The notes beneath the pieces are model-generated. The model was not told the DNA's origin and ran no database searches. It saw nothing but the letters and a program-made list of their open reading frames with translations. Made by a program: the position numbers and the translations under genes. A stretch of DNA of 7,381 nucleotides from Gammaproteobacteria bacterium (GTDB lineage: Bacteria > Pseudomonadota > Gammaproteobacteria > Chromatiales > Chromatiaceae). Positions within the stretch are counted from its first letter, which is position 1. Each line of letters opens with the position of its first letter. Below, one piece after another: positions 1-6,088 of the stretch. Location: assembly GCA_024644505.1 (NCBI GenBank), contig JAHEHQ010000123.1, positions 1 through 7,381 of the forward strand, in the 5' to 3' direction.

Positions 1-252
1 CTCTTCCAGCCTTTGCCGCCCCGCGGTAAGACCCTCTTTGTGTCCATACTCGAAGCCCTCTTTTCTCCCCTTCTCGAAGCCTTCCTCGTATGCCTGTTTC
101 TGCAACTGCTGGAGTTGGTCTGCGGTCAGCAGACTGCCGCCGTGACCACTTTCCCGAATACTGTCCATGAGCGTGTCCATCTCGGGGGGACGCCATGTCT
201 GCACCTGCTCCGGGTTGCCCTGGTTCAGGACCTTAGACGTACTCTTCCCCAC
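1..252 (-). CDS. fliH: FliH, flagellar export ATPase regulator (N-terminal 84 codons; 3' end outside window)
   Basis: FliH is a cytoplasmic dimer that binds the export ATPase FliI and tethers it to the C-ring and export gate. The frame is open from a GTG at 252 to base 1. Visible residues include VQTWRPPEM (17-25), LLTADQLQQLQKQAYEEGF (41-59) and glycines every fourth residue from 58 to 78, all typical of the FliH N-terminus. The variable N-terminus is followed by the helical GxxxG segment; the FliI-binding C-terminal half is missing. I chose the GTG start because a strong GGGAGG lies 5 bases upstream and the next in-frame ATG (codon 25) would delete the conserved VQTWRPPEM block. The gene overlaps the end of fliG by 20 bases, suggesting translational coupling. 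fliI and fliJ would be expected next, outside the window. Identity is inferred from motifs and from its position after fliG. Confidence 0.9.
   Translation of the reverse strand, partial: MGKSTSKVLNQGNPEQVQTWRPPEMDTLMDSIRESGHGGSLLTADQLQQLQKQAYEEGFEKGRKEGFEYGHKEGLTAGRQRLEE
19..81 (-). repeat. GxxxG repeat segment of FliH with an 8-residue internal duplication
   Basis: FliH residues 58, 62, 66, 70, 74 and 78 are all glycine, giving five consecutive GxxxG steps. The pattern GFExGxKE occurs twice in tandem (58-65 and 66-73). At the DNA level ctcgaagcc is repeated exactly on the plus strand at 49-57 and 73-81, 24 bases or eight codons apart. GxxxG repeats of variable length are a known feature of FliH and promote helix-helix packing in the dimer. 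The DNA identity suggests expansion by local duplication. Confidence 0.85.
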
Positions 253-1243
253 CTGCGCCTCCCAACTGGATCTCGCCGGCATCGGAAAGACGCCGTGCCA
301 CCGTCAATATCTCCTTCTGTGCGGCCTCCACGTCACTCAGACGCACCGGCGCACCGGCTTCCAGATCATCCCTGAGCATCTCCGCGGCCCGCTTGGACAT
401 GTTTTTGAATATCTTCTCCTTCAATATCTCTTCGGAACCGCGCAGCGCCAGCAGCAGCTGATCGGACGCCACTTCGCGCAGCAGCGTTTGGATGCCCCGA
501 TCATCGACATCGATCAGGTTGTCAAAGACGAACATGTTGTCCTGGATCTCTTGCGCCAGGTCCTGATCCGTTGAGTTGACCTGTTCCATCACGCTGTTTT
601 CGATGGCGCCCTCCACCAGGTTGAGAATATTCGCAGCGGTCTTGACGCCTCCCAGGGATGAGGATTTTACTTTTGTGGCGCCCACGAACTGCTTTTCCAG
701 GATCTGATCCAGTTCCTGCAGTGCTGTGGGTTGTATGCCATCGAGGGTCGCAATGCGCATGATGATGTCAGGTCTCACCCGCTCCGGGAATTCCGCCAGC
801 ACCTCCGCGGCCTGATCGGGCTCAAGGAATGAGAGCACAATGGCAATGATCTGTGGGTGCTCGAGCCGGATCACCTCGGCGATGGAGCGGGAATCCATCC
901 ACTTGAGCTGTTCGAGGCCCTTGCTGTTACGTCCCAGCAGGATACGATCGATAACGCCGCCGGCCTTGTCGGAACCCAGGGCCTCCGTGAGAACGCTGCG
1001 AATGTACTCGTCTGAATCCACGCCCAGCGCGGTCTGGCCGCGCAGCGTCTGAACGAAGGAACGCATGACCGATTCCATCTGTTCGGTGCTTACGTTGTTC
1101 ATGGAGGCCATGGCAAGTCCGAGATCCTGCACCTCCTTTGGCCCCATGTGGGAAAGAATGGTGGCTGCATCCTTCTCGCCCAGCGCGAGCAGCAGGATCG
1201 CGGCGCGATCCGCTCCCCTCAGTTCGGCAATACTATCCGACAT
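233..1243 (-). CDS. fliG: FliG, flagellar motor switch protein
   Basis: FliG is the rotor protein of the C-ring. Its N-terminal domain binds FliF, the middle domain binds FliM, and the C-terminal domain interacts with the stator for torque. The 336-residue product has the usual length. The EHPQ motif of the middle domain is at 128-131 and the MFVF hinge motif at 237-240. The charged torque-helix residues correspond to E. coli K264, R281, D288, D289 and R297 with an offset of four: R268, R285, D292, D293 and R301, so only K264 is conservatively replaced by Arg. The C-terminus ends in EEYV, as in other FliG proteins. The ATG at 1243 overlaps the end of fliF by 11 bases, and its upstream Shine-Dalgarno is modest (GGTGGCGGAAG close to the ATG), consistent with coupling to fliF. 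The fliH start lies within its last seven codons. Confidence 0.98.
   Translation of the reverse strand: MSDSIAELRGADRAAILLLALGEKDAATILSHMGPKEVQDLGLAMASMNNVSTEQMESVMRSFVQTLRGQTALGVDSDEYIRSVLTEALGSDKAGGVIDRILLGRNSKGLEQLKWMDSRSIAEVIRLEHPQIIAIVLSFLEPDQAAEVLAEFPERVRPDIIMRIATLDGIQPTALQELDQILEKQFVGATKVKSSSLGGVKTAANILNLVEGAIENSVMEQVNSTDQDLAQEIQDNMFVFDNLIDVDDRGIQTLLREVASDQLLLALRGSEEILKEKIFKNMSKRAAEMLRDDLEAGAPVRLSDVEAAQKEILTVARRLSDAGEIQLGGAGGEEYV
258..263 (-). promoter_or_regulatory. Ribosome binding site for fliH, inside the fliG coding region
   Basis: The minus strand reads GGGAGG here, followed by five bases and GTG at 252-250. It is a near-ideal Shine-Dalgarno match with good spacing, and decides the fliH start, which otherwise would have no obvious initiator. 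It sits in the last codons of fliG (Leu-Gly-Gly region), so ribosomes finishing fliG pass directly over it. Confidence 0.75.
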
Positions 1244-2894
1244 CTTCCGCCACCCATCGTTTTACCACCTGAGCCACCCGCTTGGAGTCTTCCTGCACCA
1301 TGTCTCGGGCCGACTTGAGGGTATCTTCGTATCTCTCAGGACCCGGGAGCTGAAGGTTCTCGTCACTCCCCCCACCCAGTGCCCCGACGGCGGCTCCAGA
1401 AGATTGTTGATATGGATTTCCGGTATTGATTCCACCTTCCTGCCGGCTCACCACGGGCATGGAAGTCAGGCGAAGCATGGTGGGTTTCAGGACGAAGAAG
1501 ATCATCATCACAACCAGCAGCAGTCCACCAATCTGCTTGGTGAGATCCCACACCCAGGGCTGCTCCCAGATCGCCGGTTCCGGCAGAGGCTCGAGTTCCT
1601 CTGCCTGCAGGAAAGAGGCGTTGATCACCGAGACACTGTCACCCCGGGTCGCGCTGAAACCGATGGCCTCCTCGACCAGCTGGGTGATACGGCTGATCTC
1701 CTCAGGCGATCGCGGTATGCGCCTCACCTGGCCGTCCCCGGCCGCCGTAACCGAGTCATCCACCACGACGGCCACGGACAACCTCCGCAGGGTGCCGCTG
1801 GGCAAACGGGTGTGACTGACGGTTTTATCCAGTTCAAAGTTTCGCGTGGCGCGCTTGCTGGTGTTGAGTGGAGAGGCGTCGGATCCCTCGGCACCGAGGC
1901 CCCTGCCGGCCTGCTCCGGGGCAACCCCGGCCGCGGGAGGCTGATTGCTTAGGGCGCCGGGGACACCCTGTGCAGAAGACAGGCGGCTGGCCTGTTCGTT
2001 GATCTGCTCACTTCGCAGGGCTGGAAGATCCGGATTGAAACGCTCTTCCGTCTGCTCGGTGACCGTGAAATCCAGCTCAGCCGTCACCTGTGCCCGTACA
2101 TTCTGCTCGCCCAGGATAGGCACCAGGATATCCTCCACACGCTGCCTGTAGCGATCCTCGAGCTGTCTGGTGAATTCAAACTGGGTGCTGGTGAGCATCA
2201 TCTGGCCGGCATCCATCTGGCTGCTGAGCAGATTGCCTTTCTGATCCACCACCGTGACCCGGTTTGATTCGAGCTCCGGTACGCTGGAGGCTACCAGATG
2301 GATGATGGATGCGACCTGGCCTTTTTCCAGGGACCTGCCCGAGTAGAGCTTCACCACGATGGATGCGCTGGGATGCTTGCGTTTGCGCACGAAAACAGAT
2401 TGCTTGGGCGTGGCCAGATGCACCCGGGCGGTTTGAATATTGGCCAGTGTGGCTATGGTTCTGGCCAGTTCACCTTCGAGCGCACGATGAAATCGCGCGG
2501 CCTCCAGTGCCCTGCTGGTTCCGAAACCCGTCTCCTGCTGCAGCAGTTCGTACCCCAGGCTGTCGCTGTGCGGCAATCCCTGGCCGGCAAGTTTCATCCG
2601 GGCTTCCTGTACCTTGCCGCTGGGAACCATCACGGCTCCGGTTTCGTGGTTCACTTCGTAATCGATCCCTGCCTGCTGCAGGGCCGCGACGACCTCCGAG
2701 GCATCCTTTTGTGCCAGGTTGCCGAAAAGCAGGCTGTAGCTCGGTGTCCAGGACCAAAGCACGACGGCCACCCCGATTGCCACGCTTGCGGCTATACCCA
2801 CCATCACGGCCAACTGCCTGATGACAGGATTGCGGCTCAGCGCCGATGCCTGCGGCCGAGTGCCTCCAGCGGTTTCATTGGTAACGGCATCCAT
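1233..2894 (-). CDS. fliF: FliF, flagellar MS-ring protein
   Basis: FliF forms the MS-ring in the inner membrane, the first structure of the basal body and the housing of the export gate. The product is 553 residues, normal for the family. Transmembrane segment 1 spans about 26-48 and segment 2 about 453-469. Between them lies the periplasmic part: ring-building motifs, with typical sequences LAQKDASEVVAALQQAGIDY (60-79) and ARVHLATPKQSVFVR (156-170), a Pro/Ala/Gly-rich low-complexity stretch at about 305-345, and the conserved RNFELDKTVSHT block (351-362). The cytoplasmic C-terminus (about 515-553) is the FliG-binding tail. The ATG at 2894 is preceded by a G-rich GGGGGT nine bases upstream. 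The upstream gap to fliE is 129 bases; downstream the gene overlaps fliG by 11 bases. Confidence 0.98.
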   Translation of the reverse strand: MDAVTNETAGGTRPQASALSRNPVIRQLAVMVGIAASVAIGVAVVLWSWTPSYSLLFGNLAQKDASEVVAALQQAGIDYEVNHETGAVMVPSGKVQEARMKLAGQGLPHSDSLGYELLQQETGFGTSRALEAARFHRALEGELARTIATLANIQTARVHLATPKQSVFVRKRKHPSASIVVKLYSGRSLEKGQVASIIHLVASSVPELESNRVTVVDQKGNLLSSQMDAGQMMLTSTQFEFTRQLEDRYRQRVEDILVPILGEQNVRAQVTAELDFTVTEQTEERFNPDLPALRSEQINEQASRLSSAQGVPGALSNQPPAAGVAPEQAGRGLGAEGSDASPLNTSKRATRNFELDKTVSHTRLPSGTLRRLSVAVVVDDSVTAAGDGQVRRIPRSPEEISRITQLVEEAIGFSATRGDSVSVINASFLQAEELEPLPEPAIWEQPWVWDLTKQIGGLLLVVMMIFFVLKPTMLRLTSMPVVSRQEGGINTGNPYQQSSGAAVGALGGGSDENLQLPGPERYEDTLKSARDMVQEDSKRVAQVVKRWVAEDVG

Positions 2895-3023
2895 CTAAAC
2901 GCGACCCCCATGATAAATCTGTTTCATTGACAGCTGATCTGGCAGGAATAGCCAATAAATTAGAAAAAACAGTTAGTTGTTATCTCTTATTGAAGTTATA
3001 GTTAAGTTTCATGCGGTCCTGTG
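2895..3023 (-). other. AT-rich fliE-fliF intergenic gap
   Basis: These 129 bases are clearly richer in A and T than the flanking genes. Read on the minus strand the gap contains a run of six Ts after a weak A/T stem (AACA...TGTT), a TGGC-N7-GCCA inverted repeat (2940-2954) and a CTGT-N7-ACAG inverted repeat (2919-2933). I see no convincing sigma-70, sigma-28 or sigma-54 promoter and no GC-rich terminator hairpin. The simplest reading is that fliE and fliF share the fliE promoter, with an untranslated spacer between them. Confidence 0.5.
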
Positions 3024-3341
3024 CTAGATGGGCATGTTCATGACTTCCTTGTACGCATCGATGAGTTTGTTTCTCACCTGCACCATCGCCTCGAAGGAGA
3101 CGCTGGACTTCTGAATGGCTACCATAACCTCCGCCAGGTTTACGTCGCTTTCACCGAGTTCAAACGCCTGCTTGAGTTCCGTAGCCTGCAACTGACTCTC
3201 ATTGACCTCATTGATGGAGTCCTTCAGCAGGTTGTTGAAGCTGACGCCGGAGGTGTCTGCCTGGGCTTCGGTCCCTCCCGAGGCCATGGCTGACATGGTT
3301 CGGATCTGTGAGAGAACCTGCTCGATATTGGTCGTGGTCAT
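3024..3341 (-). CDS. fliE: FliE, MS-ring/rod junction protein
   Basis: FliE is a small protein exported by the flagellar type III system. It forms the adaptor between the MS-ring and the proximal rod and is needed early for export of other substrates. The 105-residue length is typical. The N-terminus is variable; FNNLLKDSINEVNESQ (35-50) and DVNLAEVMVAIQKSS (66-80), followed by VQVRNKLIDAYKEVMNMPI (87-105), are the two conserved amphipathic helical regions. There is no cleavable signal peptide, as expected for a type III substrate. The only sensible start is the ATG at 3341. The Shine-Dalgarno is weak (ACGGGAAA). It is the first gene after a sigma-54 promoter at 3383-3399 and probably heads the fliEFGH operon. 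Confidence 0.97.
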   Translation of the reverse strand: MTTTNIEQVLSQIRTMSAMASGGTEAQADTSGVSFNNLLKDSINEVNESQLQATELKQAFELGESDVNLAEVMVAIQKSSVSFEAMVQVRNKLIDAYKEVMNMPI

Positions 3342-3382
3342 ACTGTTGATTTCCCGTCACCTGTCATGAATCTCTTACTTGG

Positions 3383-3399
3383 TGCAAATTCCAGACCAA
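3383..3399 (-). promoter_or_regulatory. Sigma-54 promoter for fliE
   Basis: The minus strand reads TTGGTCTGGAATTTGCA. The invariant GG (-24) and GC (-12) are separated by exactly ten bases, and the TTGG and TTGCA elements match the consensus TTGGCAC-N5-TTGCA well. It lies four bases past the fleR stop and predicts a start of transcription near 3372, leaving a leader of about 31 bases before fliE. In Pseudomonas the fliE promoter is sigma-54 dependent and FleQ-activated; the same is inferred here. Confidence 0.85.
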
Positions 3400-3403
3400 A
3401 TCC

Positions 3404-4738
3404 CTATCCTGGAATGGCCACCCCGGCATCACGAAGCCGGGCTATCTTGTAGCGCAGGGTTCTTTGACTGATACCCAGTCGTTCGGCAACATGCTTACGG
3501 CTGCCTTTGCTCTCGCGCAGGGCGTCGAGGATCATCTGCTCCTCCACGGAACGCAGGTCATCGTTAAGCCTTCCCCTGGCGATCTCGTCATCCCCCTGGG
3601 ATACTGGCCGCGGCTCGATTTCGAAGCAGAGCTCATCAGGCCTGATCTCACCGCCCGAGGTCAGGATCAGGGCCCGCTGGATCACGTTATCCAGTTCCCT
3701 CACGTTTCCCGGCCACTGATGGCTCAAGAGCCGCTGCTCGGCCACGGTGGAAAGCCGGGGTTCGTTGAGACCTTGTGCGACACACTGTCTGTGAAGCAGG
3801 TAACGGGCAAGCGGCAATATGTCCCGTTTGCGCTCCCGCAGGGGCGGCAAAAACAGGGGGAAGACATTCAGGCGATAATAGAGATCCTCCCTGAAGCGTC
3901 CGGCCGCGACTTCCTCCCGCAGGGTTCTGTTGGTTGTGGCAAGAACCCGCACGTCCAACGGGATGATCCTGCGGCCACCCAGGCGTTCGACTTCCTTCTC
4001 CTGCAGAACGCGGAGGAGTTTTGCCTGCAGACCCAGACTCATCTCGGATATTTCATCCAGCAGCAGGGTCCCACCCTGTGCCTGTTCGAATTTCCCCGGA
4101 GCCGATTTGTGGGCTCCTGTGTAAGCCCCCTTTTCATATCCGAACAGGACGGCCTCGAGCATGTTGTCCGGGATGGCGGCACAGTTGATTGCGACGAACG
4201 GCCCCTGCTCGCGTGTCGAGCGAAGGTGAATGAACCGGGCAAATACCTCTTTACCGGTGCCGCTCTCCCCGCCGATCATCACGGTGGCATCGCTCAATGC
4301 GACCCGCTGAGCCAGCCCCAGTATCTCCCGTGTGAGCAGATCCTCGGCCACCACCTGATCATCCATGTTATCTGTACGCAGGATGGCGTTTTCGACCTTT
4401 TCCAAAAGCAGCTCCGGCTCAAAGGGTTTGGCCAGGTAATCCACGGCCCCGTCACGCATGGCGCTGACTGCCTTTTCGATATTTCCATAAGCGGTCATCA
4501 GCAACACCGGTGTCTGGGGATGGGACGATTTGATCCTGGCAAGCAGTTCGTGGCCGTTCATCGGTCGCATCTGTACATCACTGACCACCATTCCGACGGA
4601 TTCCTCACTCAGCTTGGTCAGGGCGTCTTCACCGTCGCCGGCGCTGCTGACGGAATAACCGGCCAGTTCCAAGGTATCGCACAACGCCTCACGCAGCGTA
4701 GGATCGTCCTCCACAACCAAAACACTCCCATGACTCAT
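3404..4738 (-). CDS. fleR: FleR (FlrC-type), flagellar response regulator and sigma-54 activator
   Basis: FleR is the cytoplasmic response regulator that, once phosphorylated by FleS, activates sigma-54 promoters of mid-stage flagellar genes. The 444-residue protein has all three NtrC-family domains. The receiver (about 4-120) has acidic pocket E10/D11/D12, phosphoacceptor D54, T82 and K104. The AAA+ domain has Walker A GESGTGKE (157-164), the sigma-54 contact loop GAYTGA (204-209, Tyr in place of the usual Phe), Walker B GGTLLLDE (222-229), FREDLYYRLN (282-291) and WPGNVREL (342-349). A Fis-type helix-turn-helix covers about 411-435. The ATG at 4738 overlaps the fleS stop by four bases (ATGA), with GAGGAA six bases upstream. 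Its position between fleS and fliE separates it from generic NtrC paralogues. Confidence 0.95.
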   Translation of the reverse strand: MSHGSVLVVEDDPTLREALCDTLELAGYSVSSAGDGEDALTKLSEESVGMVVSDVQMRPMNGHELLARIKSSHPQTPVLLMTAYGNIEKAVSAMRDGAVDYLAKPFEPELLLEKVENAILRTDNMDDQVVAEDLLTREILGLAQRVALSDATVMIGGESGTGKEVFARFIHLRSTREQGPFVAINCAAIPDNMLEAVLFGYEKGAYTGAHKSAPGKFEQAQGGTLLLDEISEMSLGLQAKLLRVLQEKEVERLGGRRIIPLDVRVLATTNRTLREEVAAGRFREDLYYRLNVFPLFLPPLRERKRDILPLARYLLHRQCVAQGLNEPRLSTVAEQRLLSHQWPGNVRELDNVIQRALILTSGGEIRPDELCFEIEPRPVSQGDDEIARGRLNDDLRSVEEQMILDALRESKGSRKHVAERLGISQRTLRYKIARLRDAGVAIPG

Positions 4739-5964
4739 ACTGAATTCCTCACTGCTGATAATTCCTGAATTTTTGGTGGATACGCTAACGGACCCTGACC
4801 TGTCTCTTCCCCGGAGGCGTCCACGGGTAGCGTGAGAATGAAACAGGTGCCTCCTTCCGGTTTCGATTGCACCCGAATCTGTCCCTGGTGGCTCAATACC
4901 ACATCCTGAACCACCGCCAGTCCCAGACCCGTGCCATCCGTTCGGGTGGTGAAAAAAGGATCGAATATGCGCTCTTGAAGCGCCTCGGGTATACCCGGCC
5001 CGTTATCCTGAAACCGCAGCTGCCAGCCATCTGATGCGCGTGCCAGCCGGATGTGGATCTCACCGCCGGGACCGACGTGCTCCAACGCATTTCGGGCGAG
5101 ATTGACCAGGGCACCCAACAATGCGTCTGGATTGCCCAGGATTTCCGCCTGCCCTCCGCTTTCATCCCTGAGATCGAGCAGCAATCCGTTTTCCAGGGCC
5201 TGGGGCTCCAGCTGCTGAACCAACTCATGGAGCAGTGGGACTAGGTCTAGTTTCCTTGGTTTGAATCTTCCGCCCCGCGCAAAGGCGAGCATCTGATTTA
5301 TCTGGCGTTCCATGTGACTCAGCCTGGTGCGGGTGTGGCCTGAAAACCGCTCCCGCTGTTCACGGGACAGATCGTCGCGTGCGAGATGGGCGGTGTAGAG
5401 CAAAGCGGAAGAGAGAGGGGTGCGGATCTGATGTGCCAGCTGGGCCGCCATTTCACCCATGGCGCTCAGGCGCTGCCGGCGCTCCAGGCGCTCCTGCAGA
5501 TCGCGGGTCGTGGTGATGTCGAGCATGAGGAGAATCTGGCCCGGTTCCGGATGCAGAGACCGTGTGGTCAGGCTCACCAGACGCCCCGAATTCAACCGGT
5601 ATTCGTTGCCCTGTTGATCGGGAAGAAACTGGGTCTCTTCGACATCAGACCAGAGGCCACCCTCGACGAGATCACTGAACAGGGTCTGCGCAGCCGGATT
5701 GAACTGTTGTATAAAACCCGAATTGTCGAGGACGACTACAGCGGCGGGCAGGGCGTCCAGCAACTGGGCCATCCAATGGGCAAGGCGCTCCGTCTCGGCA
5801 AGCTGACGCATCCGTTCGGTTCGCGCCGCCGCCAGTTCCCGACTGAGCTGAAACACCCGTTCCTGAAGCTGGCTGTAGGAGACGGCAAGCTGCTCGGATA
5901 CCTGATTGAAAACCTGAAAGGCGTTTTCGAGCTGTTGTTTTTGAGCGGGCTTTCCGCTGATCAT
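4735..5964 (-). CDS. fleS: FleS (FlrB-type), flagellar sensor histidine kinase
   Basis: FleS is a sensor kinase that phosphorylates FleR. With the ATG at 5964 it has 409 residues. A helical, probably coiled-coil N-terminus (about 6-63) is followed by a PAS-like domain (about 65-155), then the HisKA H-box MAAQLAHQIRTPLSS with phosphorylated His at 178. The ATPase domain has an N-box LVNLARNALEH (286-296), G1 DNGPGIPE (320-327), F-box FDPFFTTR (334-341) and G2 GTGLGLAV (344-351). No transmembrane segment or signal peptide is visible, so it should be cytoplasmic and sense an internal cue; for FlrB-type kinases this is thought to be early flagellar assembly. The start is ambiguous because GTG-GTG-ATG codons occur in frame at 5970, 5967 and 5964. 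The gene overlaps fleR by four bases and lies behind a sigma-54 promoter. Confidence 0.94.
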   Translation of the reverse strand: MISGKPAQKQQLENAFQVFNQVSEQLAVSYSQLQERVFQLSRELAAARTERMRQLAETERLAHWMAQLLDALPAAVVVLDNSGFIQQFNPAAQTLFSDLVEGGLWSDVEETQFLPDQQGNEYRLNSGRLVSLTTRSLHPEPGQILLMLDITTTRDLQERLERRQRLSAMGEMAAQLAHQIRTPLSSALLYTAHLARDDLSREQRERFSGHTRTRLSHMERQINQMLAFARGGRFKPRKLDLVPLLHELVQQLEPQALENGLLLDLRDESGGQAEILGNPDALLGALVNLARNALEHVGPGGEIHIRLARASDGWQLRFQDNGPGIPEALQERIFDPFFTTRTDGTGLGLAVVQDVVLSHQGQIRVQSKPEGGTCFILTLPVDASGEETGQGPLAYPPKIQELSAVRNSV

Positions 5965-5973
5965 CACCACTTT

Positions 5974-5980
5974 CCACCTT
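5974..5980 (-). promoter_or_regulatory. Ribosome binding site of fleS
   Basis: The minus strand reads AAGGTGG, a good Shine-Dalgarno match. It stands three bases before a GTG at 5970, six before a GTG at 5967 and nine before an ATG at 5964. The first is too close. The ATG is preferred on codon type, the middle GTG on spacing; the products would differ by one residue. Confidence 0.6.
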
Positions 5981-6019
5981 GTTGTACCGGGGATGTCTCA
6001 AGACCTTCCCAGTATCTTT

Positions 6020-6036
6020 AGCAGAAAGTGTGCCAA
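6020..6036 (-). promoter_or_regulatory. Sigma-54 promoter for fleSR
   Basis: The minus strand reads TTGGCACACTTTCTGCT. The -24 element TTGGCAC is a full match, and GG and GC are exactly ten bases apart; only the last -12 bases differ slightly from TTGCA. Transcription should start near 6009, about 45 bases before the fleS ATG at 5964. In Pseudomonas fleSR is transcribed by sigma-54 RNA polymerase with FleQ, whose gene lies directly upstream here. Confidence 0.92.
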
Positions 6037-6088
6037 TATTAATTGTATAGGGATTTCAGATGGATAGGTTTGATGAGTTTCGAAGACG

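Noticed and set aside
13..574. Two plus-strand open frames (120 and 135 codons) at the left edge
   Set aside because: They lie opposite fliH and fliG, which have clear family motifs in the minus-strand frames.
1065..1952. 295-codon open frame on the plus strand opposite fliF/fliG
   Set aside because: Antisense to conserved fliF and fliG, with low-complexity His/Arg/Gly composition and no ribosome binding site or family motifs that I can see.
2298..2930. 210-codon open frame on the plus strand opposite the start of fliF
   Set aside because: Antisense shadow of fliF with no recognisable protein features; its end runs into the AT-rich gap by chance.
2942..2955. TTGGCTATTCCTGC on the minus strand as a sigma-54 promoter for fliF
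   Set aside because: GG and GC are separated by eight bases and not ten; sigma-54 promoters do not tolerate a two-base loss in this spacing.
2927..2955. TTGACA on the plus strand as part of an antisense sigma-70 promoter
   Set aside because: No acceptable -10 hexamer occurs at 16-18 bases, and no gene on the plus strand would be served.
2963..2982. Possible rho-independent terminator between fliE and fliF (weak stem followed by six Ts on the minus strand)
   Set aside because: The stem is about four A/T-rich pairs with no GC core, too weak for intrinsic termination.
3464..4768. 434-codon open frame on the plus strand opposite fleR
   Set aside because: It is entirely antisense to a gene with complete NtrC-family motifs. 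Its translation shows no recognisable domain and is rich in His, Gln and Pro, as expected of an antisense shadow of a GC-rich gene.
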